A stretch of DNA of 64,000 nucleotides from Phytophthora quininea (GCA_011947345.1 JAAVTG010000111.1:150613-214612), one strand, 5' to 3'. Positions 28,895 to 42,200 are shown, numbered from the stretch's first letter. The notes: generated by a model not told the origin, from the sequence alone. Program-made: numbers and translations.

Positions 28895-30809
28895 ATGACG
28901 CCTGTTGATCGTCCAATTGCAGGCAGACGCCGAGGATTTGGCATGGCCCCCGTCGTGTTAGCTGTGCTTCTCTGGTCTGCCTCCAGCTCGCTCGCCCTCG
29001 GCCGTCGCTACGTCCGCCCGGCACTTAGCTCTGAGACCGTCATGTCCGACCAAGCCGCATCCCCCGCGGTGGATAACCTTCGACAGCGACAGATCCAGCA
29101 GCTGCAGCGCGTCTACTGCGGCGGCGACCTCCTCCACGAAGTGCAAATGCGAGAGCTCTTCCCGGACAGCAAACACTTCGTGGACATGCCCATCAAGAAC
29201 TCGTCGTCGGTGGACGAGGTGCTGACCACGTTCCAACAGCTGAAGAGCAGCTACGGCAATGAATCAGACTGGAAGGAGCGGCTCGCCGAGTTCGTGGGCC
29301 AAAACTTTGACCCGCCAGGAGCCGAGTTGGTCCCGGTCTCGCCGCCCGACTTCAAGGACGGTCAATTGCCGCCTCGGATCGCACAGATCGCCAACGTCAC
29401 TCTACGCGACTGGGCGATGCAACTGCACAAGCTCTGGAAGGTGCTGGCTCGAGTCCCCGCTGCGGCGTCATCGGAACGATCTGCAAAGAGTTCGTTCCTG
29501 CACTCACTTCCCATTGCCGGTCAGTCAGCGGTATTGGCTCGACAATTCCACGGGGAGAACATCCTGGTGATGCCTGGCGGGCGCTTCCGGGAGAGTTACT
29601 ACTGGGACTCGTACTGGATCGTGCAGGGCTTGCTGGTCAGCGGGATGCATCAGACAGCCCGCGGCGTTGTGAACCACTTGCTGGAATACGTGGCCGAGTT
29701 CGGTTTTGTGCCCAACGGTGGGCGGATCTACTACTTGACTCGGTCCCAGCCGCCGATGCTCTCCGATATGGTTCGACTGGTCGCCAAACTTGATGGTAAT
29801 GACACCGACGAGAACGTCTGGGATGTCAAATACCTGCAAGCTGCTGTGCCGCTACTCGAACGGGAGTACAGCTTCTGGATGCACCGCGGCGTTCACGGGC
29901 ACGCGGTTGAGATCCCGTCAAAAGGAGGCGACTCGTTCGTACTCAATCGGTACATAGCGCACTCCGAGGAGCCGCGTCCGGAGTCGTATCGTGAAGATGT
30001 GAGCGCAGCCTCTACGTTTAGCAGTCAAGAAGAGAAGAAGAAGTTTTACGACGAAATCATCGCTGGTGCCGAGAGCGGCTGGGACTTTAGCAGTCGCTGG
30101 TTTGGCGACTACAAGACACTGACGACGGTGCGGACCTCGCGAGTGCTTCCGGTGGAGTTGAACTCGATCCTTCATCGTGTCGAGCGCAACCTCGCCACGT
30201 TTCATTCCGTACTGGGAAATGTCGAAGCTTCTGAGCGATTCCGAGAAGCTGCCAGGGCCCGAGTGAGAGCCATGGATTTTGTGCTGTACAGCGAAGCCGA
30301 AGGATGCTGGAAGGATTATCTACTAGACACACAGGAACACTCGCCTGTGGTTTCGGTGTCTGACTACTCCCCGCTTTGGGAGGGGCATTTAATGCTTCGA
30401 ACTTTGCTCAATTGGATAGGGTCGTTGCATCCTGGAGAAGTCTGGCCTGGTTCAAGAAGGCGGCGTTCAGACGACGACAACTGTCACGGGCCAGCAATGG
30501 GACGCACCGAATGCGTGGCCGCCCTTGCAGGATATCGCCGTTGAAGGACTCCTGACGGTGGATACTGCTAGAGCGCGATCCCTTGCGAAACGTGTGGTGC
30601 AAACGTGGGTGAAGGCTGGCCTTGTGGCCTGGCAGAAGACTGGGCTCATGTTTGAGAAATACAACGCCCAACAGCTCGGCGGGGTCGGCAACGGAGGCGA
30701 GTACACTCCTCAGTTCGGCTTTGGCTGGTCGAACGGCGCAATCCTGTCATTCCTCACCAAGTACAAGGACCTCCTCGACAACAGCGAGCTTGCTGATGTT
30801 GCTGCCTAA
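28895..30809 (+). CDS. Secreted trehalase, GH37
   Basis: Hydrolyses trehalose to two glucose molecules; a signal-peptide or signal-anchor segment (GMAPVVLAVLLWSASSSLAL, residues 16-35) puts it outside the plasma membrane. Family landmarks in order: VYCGGDLLHEVQMRELFPDS and KHFVDMP, then signature 1 PGGRFRESYYWDSY, FVPNGGRIYYLTRSQPP, the SGWDFSSRWF motif with the catalytic-acid Asp, signature 2 QQWDAPNAWPPLQ and GNGGEYTPQFGFGWSNG with the catalytic-base Glu and substrate-site residues. The frame is lost at the GGGG run 30382-30385 and again near 30440 (between WRS and SGLVQEGG); two added bases would give a complete protein of about 638 residues. It converges with the HAD-like gene 118 bases downstream. 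Confidence 0.9.
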
Positions 30810-30926
30810 AAGGTGAAGTCCCCAAGGTCATTCATAATTTAGTTGACCACGCCTGAGTGCGCCTTCGGCCCTAACTATTGCCTAATCTACTGCCCGCAGA
30901 GTGTTTTCGCTTGCTGTTACCCGTGT

Positions 30927-32044
30927 CTAACCTCGGACGCACTCGTTCTGATTGTCTTGGGCCTCTGCTAACAATGTTGCGGCTGGGCAGTGAACGCCGC
31001 GACACATCGAGTCCGCCGCGAGCAGAAGCTGTCGGAGCTTGTCGTCGCCAGCGTTGCTGAGTAGCCCCTCCAACGCGATTCTGCGGTCGACCTGCACGAG
31101 CTGCATCTTGTCGCCTAGGATGCCGTGGTTGTCCTCGACGATGCGCGCAGAGTCTCCGAAGCGCTGCTGGATAGAACTCTCCTCCTTCCTTGTCACGCAG
31201 AGATGCAGCCCGCAATCATACTGACACAAGTGCTCGTAGATCACCCGCACCATGGCAAGCTCATCCAGCAGCTCCTCCAGCACCGGTCGGTCGACTAGCT
31301 TCAGCGTCTTGCTTCGTAGGTAGTCCGACAACTTGGTCTCCATCCTGACGCTCGCCTCCTGCTCAAACCTCGCGTCCCCCACCGAAATCCAATCCGTTTT
31401 GACGCTGAGTCTCGCGAACACATCCTGTACCTTCAGGTGCTTACAGAGAGCCTCGAAGGTCGCGAGTTTCCAGTCCAGCTGACTGCCCTCCGCGCCCACA
31501 TGTTGCTGGTACCAATCCCTCGCCGACACAACCTGAACCCGCTCGCTCCGTCCGACGTCGCTCTGGTGCTGGTTGTCTAGCAAGAACTGCCGCAGCCTCG
31601 GTAAAAGTGCTCAGCACTGGCCACGACCCAATGCAGCGACGCCGCCGTGACGATGAACACAGGCCCGAAGCTGGCGGCGAGCTGCAGTAGCGTCAGCACC
31701 TGCTGCTCCAGCAGCTCCAACCGGTGGCGATCTGGCTGCGACAGTGGAGATTTGGGCGTGGTCGTCTCGGTCTCCATCGGAGGAGCACCGTCGATCAGGC
31801 CGTGGGCCTCCAGCAGCCCCCGGTCGTGCAACCACGAGGTCGGGCACAGCGTGTCGTCCCAGTCGAACACGGAGATGAGCGGTTTCTTGGCCACGGAGGC
31901 GTTGGATTCGGGCAGCGAAGGGCTCATGGGGTTACCGGAGACTGGCAATGCAGTGGTGGCAATGGTGTCTCGAACGGGTTGCTGTGGATGAGCGACGATG
32001 CGATGCAGTGGCGGCCCTCGACCGTTGCCATCAGTTCCTGGCAT
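30927..32044 (-). CDS. HAD-like hydrolase-domain protein, oomycete type
   Basis: Reads from an ATG at 32044 with a Ser/Pro-rich N-terminus, then LISVFDWDDTLCPTSWL, the HAD motif I (D-x-D-x-T) with the nucleophile Asp, a helical cap and GPVFIVTAASLHWVV (motif II position, Thr). It then continues LRQFLLDNQ into a C-terminal half of about 215 residues with DWYQQHVGAEGSQLDWKLAT and a helical region. The frame breaks at the TTTT run (plus 31603-31606); one more T joins SAEHF to LPRLRQFLLDN. Without it the two halves would be separate frames. About 370 residues in all. Substrate unknown; no signal peptide, so probably intracellular. Confidence 0.65.
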
Positions 32045-32065
32045 CGGAAATAGCATCGAAAAGCG

Positions 32066-32079
32066 AAAGTGAAAAATGG
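32066..32079 (-). promoter_or_regulatory. Probable oomycete core promoter of the HAD-like gene
   Basis: Minus strand CCATTTTTCACTTT fits 13 of 14 positions of YCAYTYYNCAWTTT, 22-35 bases before the ATG; this supports the start at 32044. Confidence 0.6.
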
Positions 32080-32349
32080 GATCAGAAATAATTGGCCATA
32101 GTATCAGATACGACCTGATATTCATTAAGTAAAACGAATTGAAGATACTTTCGGCGTCGTCCATTTGGTCCTGGGCTGTTTTCGTGCCGTCCTCCTCCTT
32201 CTTGTTTCCTGGGGGGAGGAAAAGAGGTAGCAGTGGACACTTCAAAAGCACGACATGTATTGATTGGTGAAACCTGTTTCGACATTGGTTCTCGTCGACC
32301 GTGCAAGTATGAGCGTTGTCGACGAGCGAACTCTGTAGAGATCGCTGAT

Positions 32350-32894
32350 TTATGCCGACTGTTTCTGCGTGGCAGCAGTGGGGCCCTTCTGCTGGGCATT
32401 GCCTCCCTTCTGCTGGGCATTGCCTCCCTTCTGCTGGGGACTTCCTCCCTTCTGGCCGCCGTTATTGTTCTCGTTGGAATCCTTCTGCTCTCCTTGGTCT
32501 CCATTGCCACTGTCCTTCTTGTCGTCACCACCCTTCTGGTCGTTTTCGCTATCTTCATCCTTCTCGTCACCCTCCTGGCTGTTTTCACCGCCCTCATCCT
32601 TCTTGCCACCGTCTTCCTGGTCGTTTTTGCTCTCCTGGTTGTTGTCGCCGCCACCGTTTTGACCGTTCTCTTTCTTGACCCCCGATTTCTGGGATCCCCG
32701 CTATGGCCATTGTTCTTACCACCGCCTTGGGTCGCCGAGTTCTGGCCCTGCTGCGTCGCACCGCCAAGACCTCCACCTCCTCCGAGACGACGGTCAGCAA
32801 CTCCTCCAGTCGACAGACCGACTTCGGCGTTGGTGGACACTGCGGCGAAAGCGATGACTGTGGTAACCAGCGCGATGACGTTGGAAATCTTCAT
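32350..32894 (-). CDS. Small secreted repeat protein (R-R-L-G family member)
   Basis: Signal peptide MKISNVIALVTTVIAFAAVS, then TGGVADRRLGGGGGLGGATQQ at about residues 29-49, the same plan as the genes at 7196, 15707 and 17746 but with R-R-L-G in place of R-Q-L-G and no closing L-R-G. The tail reads, after one frame change, as a Gly/Asn/Asp/Lys/Gln-rich stretch with GGQKGGSPQQKGGNAQQKGG words and stops after ATQKQSA at 32350. The frame change is at a GGGG run (plus 32696-32699); the uncorrected frame is Arg/Thr-rich and runs past the natural stop. About 181 residues. Promoter element found upstream. Function unknown. Confidence 0.6.
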
Positions 32895-32935
32895 GGTGGT
32901 GGTGGGTCTCTTGAGGTGGTGTCGGTCTTGCTTGG

Positions 32936-32952
32936 CAAACTGAAAAGTGAGC
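32936..32952 (-). promoter_or_regulatory. Oomycete core promoter of the R-R-L-G secreted gene
   Basis: Minus strand GCTCACTTTTCAGTTTG matches 14 of the 16 consensus positions, 42-58 bases before the ATG at 32894. Confidence 0.7.
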
Positions 32953-33281
32953 TCCGATCGATCGCTGCTGGAGGCGTCTTACCGCTAGTAGATTGTCACG
33001 AGTGTCTTCGCCGAAAATTTTTATGGATATCACCGCCGCCTTACTAACGTCTTGCTGAGCTAGGACCCCCGCAAATCTCGTGTTGACCAAAACCTTGTTC
33101 CTTTGAGTGCCATTGTGGATGCACGATCGTGGAGACGGTATCCGTAGAAAGGTGTGGGGCTATCCCTCCTTTATTCATGCTGCGGAACTTCACGTGTTCG
33201 TCGTCCGAGGCAAGATGGCATTTTTCAGGGTCCCCTGTCAACAATTACTTCTATCCACTCCTTGAAGCATTGCCCTCCAGT

Positions 33282-36200
33282 CTAACGAGCACTACGATAC
33301 ACGAAAAAGCTCGCCATGCGGCAGTCCTTGTCTTCGCATTCCCTCACGGTGAGTTGAATCGTCCCCAATACACGCGAGTCCTGACCGGCAACAGCAACCG
33401 AAAAGGTAAAGGCGTCCATCCCTCGAAAGCCTGCTTGCGGGACGTACTTCACGACCCGGTCGCCAACCACGCGAAGAAGTTTCAATGCCGTGTCGCCGCG
33501 CAGCCCAACGTAAAAGAATGGGTCCATTTTGATCGATGCCAAACAGGCAGCGTCGCAAACGAGCGACGGCAGTCGCTTTTGCCGTTCGCTCGGGTCGCGT
33601 AGGACTTCAATACCACCGAATGTTTCGTAGTTCATCAGGAAGTTTGTCAACTCCCGGTCCCGAGTCAGCGATGGCAACGCGACGTAGTTGTTGGGCGAGT
33701 ATCGCTGCAGATACGTATCCGCCTCAATAGAATCGAGCAGACCGTTGCCGTCGACGTCGAGATGATCTCGTTCAGTCTCATTCAGCGCTACGTAAAGCGT
33801 TCCATGCCGCGGAAGGGCATGCAACTGAGCCTGGAAATCCATGTAGTAAATGTGCGTCTCTCCAGCCTGGTTGGTAATGGACAAAGTCCAGTCCGAGATG
33901 CCTCCAGCGGTAGCATTTGATCCCGGCAGGTCGCTGCCGTTGACAGCCATATCTGTGATCGTCAATGTCCAAAGTCCTTCGCTCGACATCCCATCGAACG
34001 TGTACCCGAACGGATCTTCAGGTGACCAGGTTTTGCTGTCTGGAAAATACGCGGCTCGCACTGGAGTGCCTCCGGAATACTGTGATAGTACGTGGGTTTG
34101 CTCGACAAACACCTCCACTTCAGCGATGGTCAATACTCCGTGTGGTAATCCCGCTACGATCCGCACATACTGCGCTTTGGTTCCCGACGGCGGTACAACA
34201 GAAATCGCAGTCCGATTTTCTTGGTTTCTATCGACTCGATACGAGAAAATGGAGCGGTTATAAGCGTCCGCGAAGGTCTCGATGTTCATGACGGCCGAGC
34301 TCTCGAAAAGCATGACCCAGAATGGAAACATGGACTGATCGGTGTATCTGACCGCTGTACTGGCACTCGGTTTGGCAGGCTCTTCGTTCCGGTAGACGAT
34401 GGGGTCACTGTCATCGTCGATTGGTGCTGGTGTTTCGAGCTTGACGATACCAGTACCACCGCAGATCGTATGCAATCCTGTTGATAGCACCGGTGGAACT
34501 GCTTCTGTAACAGAGCTGTCTGGCCGAGCGTTATCGAGGAATGTGATGTGCCAAGTGAATGCGCCGTTGGGGGACAGTGTCGCGGTGCGAGGCTCGCGAG
34601 TGATAAACAACTGCGGCACAGCTTGGCTGAGCGCCAACAATTTCGCTTGAATCGACTCCCCAACTCCGATCCCTAATGTGGTAACCCGCACATTTTCGTC
34701 TGCGATCATTGCCACTGCATTGTAATTGATAATGTCCGTTGTAAGTTGCTGTTTCCCATCTGCTGTTGTGAAGACGAGAGTAAAGCCACCGGTCACAGGA
34801 GCTATCGCATCATTCGAGTTGACATGTAAAGTGAAGACGGTAGCAGGAATTCCTGGATCGCGATCTGGCAGCCAAATTCGCACCGTCCCGATCGTCGAGC
34901 TGTCAACCAAACGCAACTCCCACCACGTCGACTCGTCTTCATCCGGTGATGAAAGCGTTCGTGCTACCGTGTGAGTGTTGACGCTGACGTCTCGGATTAT
35001 CCCATCGATAGCATTCATCGCTCCACATTTCCCACTAGTAGAGCTTTGAATCGCTGTAGCTCCTCCATCTCGTGCCAAGTTCTTGACGCCTTCAAAGTCC
35101 TTAAAACTGTAATCCCAACCAACACCGCTAGTCGGATTGCGAGCCTCGGACAAGAGCTGAGCGCGGTTCGTCAGCACATCCGGCGTGTCTGGAATCCCGA
35201 AAGCGTCTCGTACGTCACAACACCCGTCAAAAATGACACTTTGGCGCTGACCGTGGAAGATACGAGCACGTAGATCATTAGCGCGTGGGTGGTAAAGACC
35301 ACGAAGATTCACCTGCACGTCGCTAATGAGTTGGAATTTTGACGACAGTCCTGACGTCCTGGTCCGCATCAGCGTGATATCGTCAAGATCAAACGGAATG
35401 AGCGTTAGGTCAGCGTCCAGCACTGGCTGCATCGCCATCCGTGTTATTCGAGCCCCATTGAGTGCAATAGCCACTCTTGGGTCGTACGAGAAGTCCTCAA
35501 GGCCGACATCGTTGGAATTCACCGTGAAAAGGAATTCAGATTGGGTGGATGAACTTCGAGAAGTATCAAACACCGCAACACGCGACGAGTTCTGGATCGA
35601 AAGTGACGGTAGGCCACCGGTAGTGTCCACGTTAACTGGTACAGACCATTGCACAGCAACATCGATGCTGTCTCCTGCGACGTATAATCCAGGTCTTTTG
35701 TTCGTGAAAACGTGAGCTACTTGCGGTTGATCCGTGTTGATCCGTATCGCGTGGGCGTAGCTCAAGCTTCGATACAAATCTGTAGCAGCGTTGAGGCTTA
35801 CCTGATCAATCGATGGGGTGCCGCGGAAACACCCCAGCAAGTACGGAGGCGCCAAAGTGACATGGTATCGATACGTCCCGTCGTCACCTGTACGGCCATT
35901 GCAATCGTCCAGATCAGTAGGAGCCTGACCACTCTCGCTATATGGACCGTAAAGTGGAAATCCGTCGAAAGCAAAGCCCACTAACGGTGACGGCTTGCCA
36001 GGCTGATCTCCAAGTTCTGCCAGCAGGCAATCCGGTGACCCGTAATAACGATAATCTCCCCAGCGTCGACTAGTCCGTTGCATTTGTCAAGCAGCACATA
36101 AGCTGCATTCGCGCTGCTTAGCACATTTCCCCGTACTTGTCTGAGTTAGAGTTAAAAAATGGCACGCCGTTCAACATAACACCGATCGGTATATCTTGGG

Positions 36201-39200
36201 GTAGAGCTGTCGTGGTTTGAATCGTCACTGGGTCCCGAGGGAACTGGAAGACGTAGTCCTGCTCGTACACTGAGAATTTGTTGTATGCATTTGGGAACGG
36301 CCCATGCCTCGTGCCGAACGGTACACCAGTACTGCGAACAACCACACTGGATGCAGTGTATTCTACAGAGACACCCTTCGGATTAAGCCACGCTACAGTG
36401 TTCAAAGTGGTCGGGTTCTCGTCTATCACAAAGCCGCTGAAGTGACTTAACTCCGACAGCGACAGTCCTTCAATCGCTGAGATGTCTACTGGGTAGCGAA
36501 ATACTGAGAGTTGAGATCGTGTTGGGGTTGTCGAGTCCACTCCCTTTAAGCAAGGCATGAACGGCGACGCTCCTGGCGCATTTGTTGGGACTAGATGATA
36601 CGCATATTGCCCATCCAGATGTATACGTCCATGACACTCATCCAGATCGTTAGGTAGTTCCCCATTCTCATTGTAATAGCCGTAAATCGGGAAACCATCG
36701 AACGCGTACCCGACCATAATCGATGGTGGCTGCGTTTGAGACGGCACTGCGCTACGCGGCTCATGAGCCGAAAGAAAACACGTCGGAAGGCCCACGTACA
36801 CGTATCGATGTTCTGCATCGATAGCTCCACCACAGCTATCAGTCGACTGGAGACCCTCGCCGTTGCTCTTGAAGAGTATCCCGTTGAGAAAATACCAAGC
36901 AATCCATTTGGTGCTTGCAATGCACTCAATGGGCGACTCGATTGCTTCGGAAATCGATCCAACTCAATGAAGTACTTTTGCTCCTTCACAAGACTGAGAA
37001 GTTCACTGTCATGGTCCGGAATTCCGTTTGTGTAGATGTCGATCACTGTCTTCTGCTGCAAAATTGTAAACTCGTTCACAGGGGCCGTCTCGACCGCAAC
37101 GTCTCCCTGTACAATCCCCGTACTTGGTTCAACCTGATCCACATATTCATAGTTGGCGAAAGACGTTGCATAGCGGATCTCAGCCCACTCGTTTACTTCG
37201 GGAGATCAAGTACAGCATCAGTCACAGGAACCGTCGCCGTTCGTTTGATGCTGCTGCCAACTCCTCCAAGTTGCAGTGCGTTCGCCGAACTAGAACAGAA
37301 AACGAGTTTATCGAACACGCGCTTGTCCGGGGCACTGCGCTCTGACACAGGGCAACGTCTGTACTCCAGGCGATCGATATCGTCGCCAACTTGTACAGCG
37401 TATTCGAACAGCAGAACGTTCGTCCCTGATCCAGACGAATAGATAGCTCTCTTTGCTACGTCAGTCGTTGTCGGATTTCCTGTCTCTAATTGCAAAGTTG
37501 GATTTGGTCCAGCAACAGTCACAGGAGCAGAGAAGGTCACTGATATTGAGATCGTATCTCCGGCAGTGTAAATCCCGTCGGTCATGGGAGTCCCAACACT
37601 GAGAACTCGTGGTGATTCTAACGTGTCAATGTGAATATCGCGGTTATTGCTGAGGCTCCCGTGGAACCAGGTGTAGGAAGGCGAAGGGATGCAAGCCGAT
37701 ACTGATCGATTGCTGAAGACATCGCCGCAGTCGAGGGCGATAGCGTAAGTGCGTCGATATTGACATATTCTAGTGGCAGCGCCATGTCTCCTTCGCGGGT
37801 TGTATACCATAAAGTCAGCACGTTAGTTCCAGAGCCTTGGCTGTAAACTGCAAACGGTTCGGTCGCGGTAGTCGCGTCTACTGGGGCGTTCGAAGCGACA
37901 GCAAGCTTAAGGCGAAGTACAGCAGCATTTGGAACAAGCACTGCTTCTGAGAACGTGACAGTGACATCGATCTCTTGACCAGCTCCATACGCGCCGTTGG
38001 CAAGCCCAGATGAGACCGATACAATCCACGGTGCCGACGAATCAATTCGTAGAGATGATGTGGAGCTGAGACTTCCCTTTGTTCCAGGTAGTGGTAGTGC
38101 ATTCGTAGCAACTAGCGACGGAACTGCCGTGGATTGAAGGATCGTACACTGCAGACTATCTGCACTGGCATAGTCGAGTTGGGCTGAGTGATCTCCAGAT
38201 TGAACAGTATACACTAAGTCGAGCAGCTGGGTTTCTGACCCACCAACATATTTCGCTTTGCGGTACTCAATATCACCGATGGATAGTGTTAATTTGCATG
38301 ATTGGGCTGCGGTAGTACTTACGTATACTGGGAATGAAAACCACACCTGGAGGGAGATTCGGTCGGATAGTCCGTAGGTCCCATTAGGAACAGCACTCGT
38401 CACATTGGTCACCATTGGCGGTGTAGATACTATGCCGATCGAATTTGAATCAGACAGACTTCCAACTTGTCCAGGAATCGGAAGAGCGAGGTTAGCTGTT
38501 AACACTGGTGTAGTTGCTAAGGTCGCAACACTACCAGTAAGTGCACTCACACCCGCGTAGTCGAGTTTCGTGGACGAGTCTCCATTCTGGATCCGAATCG
38601 TGAACACAAGGGTCGTTGTTTGATCACCCGATACATACGTTGCTGAACGTTCCTCCATCAAACTGAAGCAGTAAAGATGGTCCAACTAGAGGATTTTGAA
38701 GCGCCACGCTTCGTGAGAGTTCCACCGCCAATTGCAAGCTATCACCAACACCATAATTCCCATTGCTAGTTTTGGAGTACACTCGCTGAACCACCGGTGG
38801 CGTAGAAGTGATTTCGATATTGCACTTGTACGATAAACTGTCCGGTTCGCCTGGAGCCCCAAGTCGTAGAGGAGCGTAAATTCCATTAATATCTGAAATT
38901 GACCCCTGATTGAGCTCCAGCGCTGTTTGTGAAGCCGCTTCCAGCACCAAACAACTATCTCCAGTCGCCACAATATATTCGAATTGAATACTGGCAGTTC
39001 CTGTACCTCCGATGTACGTCGCGTAAGTCGCTGTATTCGAGTTCAATTGGATACGAGGTGAACCTTGAACAACAATCGCACCCGTGAACACCACGGAGAT
39101 CACGATTCTTTGACCAGGCGAGTAGACCCCGTTCGATACGTCCGCCTGGAGTGCTTGCACGCGGAAGCCATCGGTTCGAACGAATATTTTCTGGTTATTA

Positions 39201-42200
39201 CCAACGAGGCTGTGGACTGCATCCGCTCGAACTGCAACGCCCGGAACTGGTAACATCAGGTCTGCACTAAGAATGGGGTTGGCCGATTGACACAAAATCT
39301 GTGCAGGATCTTGCAGGTATTCCATCCCATCCAAGAGCGGTCGTAAGATGAGTGAGTTCTCGTCAAAAATGTCGAGCGCGACATTCTGCGTATTGTCGTC
39401 TCTCTGGGGGTGTACACGAACCGTAGCGTGGCTGTGGCAGATCCATCGACGTAAACTGCCGTACGAGTCGAGTCTGCGTTCACGTTGAGAATGAGCTCAG
39501 GGACACCAACTACCACCACTAAACGGGAAAACTCAATCATAATGGTGATCTCGTCGCTAATGTCGTAGGTTCCGTCAGCTACAGGCGAGAAAACGTTGAC
39601 CACCGTAGGAACAGTCGAGTCGACTACAATATTCCTTGTAGCAGACAAGGACCCAACTAAACCGGGAACTGGTAAGACAGTCGCTGCAATCGTAAATGGG
39701 CTAGTTGAAGCACGTAAAATCTCTGCGTATCCGGTTAGCTGCAGAGATCGCACGAAACTGGCCTTGTCGACTCCAACACGATCGTCGACTACATCAAGTT
39801 GTGAACTTGAGTCTTCCATTCCGACATCATATTGAAATCGAAGAGTAGCTGTTCCGTTCCCCGCTATTAGAAAAGCGTGAGGGAGTAGCACCCGTAGCGA
39901 GGAGGAGAATAGGGGACCCGAACACAACGACGGGTAGAGTGAAAACCACGTCAATGAAAATGATATCACCTGGGTAGTACGTTCCGTCGGCATTTGGAGA
40001 CGTCAGTTCTGCCACACTTGGAGGAGTTGGTTTGATCGCGATTGTCCGGCTTCCACTGAGGGATTGGGCTGTACCCGGGGATGGAAGGGTGAGAATCACA
40101 TCAGTAGTTGGTCGTGTTGCATTCCTTTTAATGACCAGCCATTTAAAGCGAGCGACGCAGAGTCCAAATAGTCCAAGTCTCGGCAATAATCTAGTGAAGT
40201 TGTAATGTACTCGAAGGTAAGGACTGCCGACCCCGAACCTTCGGTGTAGTTAGCGAGTCCTTGAGAACTTGCCAACAAATGAAGCTCATCAGAGCGCAAT
40301 GTAAGCGTTGGAACGTTAGTCGGATCGCCTTGAATTACGACGACGGGAAATGTGAACAAAACTTGAATTTGGAGCAGCTCACCAACGCCGTATTCCCCGA
40401 TGGATTTACGGCCGTCACGCTTGAAACCACCGGCGGTGTCGTCACGATTGTTAACTGGTTACTGTAGCTTAAACTACGAGGATCATTCCCGCCAGGAAAA
40501 GTGTAAAGGCTGGGTCTTGTCCATCAACACCTTGGATGAGAGCACCATTCTGCTTCAGCGCATCGCTTCCTTGTATTTCTAGTCTTGGGACGATTCGCCC
40601 GGTTGAACAATAAACGTGAATCGAAGGAACGTCGAAGCGGTTCCGCTCGTGTCGATACATGCAGCATAGCCAAGTGGGCTGGACTGAGTGGCCAGCAACA
40701 GTATTGGATCCCCAGCGATTACCTCTCCAAATGTTGTCGCAGTCGATCCGGGAATATGTGATAACATAGAAGAATGTCGAAAGCGAAGTTTGATGGAGTA
40801 TCCGTCATATTCCGTCCACAACAACCCGGCCACAGCTTTCCCAGTAGCTGAAGTTGAACAGACGAGAAATGAATCAACAACATCGAACTTTGTGTTGTGG
40901 TTTAAGTTGCTTTGGTTCACTGCAGGGACCCAGCCAGTGTATACATCAGCTCCGGCCGGAAGGACAGCCAATTTGACAACATTTGCTTCATTTGAGGTGA
41001 TGGTATCTCCGTTCTCATCCATATCGAGCCAAGAAGAGTAAATGCTATCTCCACACGTAACGAATCGTTGGTCTAGGGTGTTGCGGCTGACTTGGTCGAA
41101 GGTAGTATTCGACTCGGCAGCATTAACTGTTTGTGGGATATTTCCAGTGACAGACGCTTCCCAATCCAAATCCAATACTTGGCCTGTGATGATTTCCGAC
41201 ACATTGCTCGTCGTCGTATCTCTATACCAAGAAATGATCAGTGCCATGTCTTCGATCCCTCTCCGTCGCACTGCAAACTGCGGATTGTACGACGACAAGA
41301 AAGTATAGGCCGGGTAAGTTGATGGAAGCGCATCCAGATATGTCCACGTCGAGATATCTCGAGTCTGGATATTCCGTCTAGCGATCACAATTTCGTACGC
41401 ACCATGTGCATTCATCTCGGACCACGACACATACATCCGTGTTCGATAAACGACTGCAGTCGGCTCGATCGCATCCATGAGAGGGTCCTTGTTAAGCCCA
41501 GAATCACGTTGATTGCCATCGTGGAATAACCAAAGAGGAGCATTGACGTCGTCATTTCGGATAGCCACGCGAATCTGCCCCACCGATGAGCTACTTCCAA
41601 GTGGGAGCGAATTTTCTCCAGACCATCACAAGCTGTAGATTGTAAACTAACAGAACAGCATCACCCGCAGTCATCCCCAAATTCTTGTTAGCTCCAGTAT
41701 TGGGGATTAAAGTCCACGGAATCGTCGCGGTTAGGCCCTGGAACACAGCGCAATAGATTAATCCGTTTTCATCCCAAGCAGCGTAGAGATTTTGCTTCCA
41801 TATCGTCATGGATGCACTGTTGATAAGGGTATTGGGGAAACGGTTCGCGGGCGATGTTGATGCGAGAGTTACTGTATCAAGAGTAGCGCTTGAAAAGACT
41901 CTCAGATACAGGAAACTTTTCGTTGGTTTGTGCATGTCGTCTCTCTCTGTCCACATGATGTAGATATCACCGTTGAATTCGATGGCGACGGGATTTCGAG
42001 CATGCCAATACTGGTTCGTGTTTAGTCCAGATAGCAGTAGAATCTCCTTTGAAAACGTGACATCGATCTCAATGAGTTCGCCTGCACCATAGACTCCATC
42101 TTCGTGGCTCGAAGCTAACTTCACTGTAGCTGGCACAGAATACGCATCGATTTCTAGAACTCCAGGGTTCATAATCTGAAGTCTTGGTAAATTATATGTT

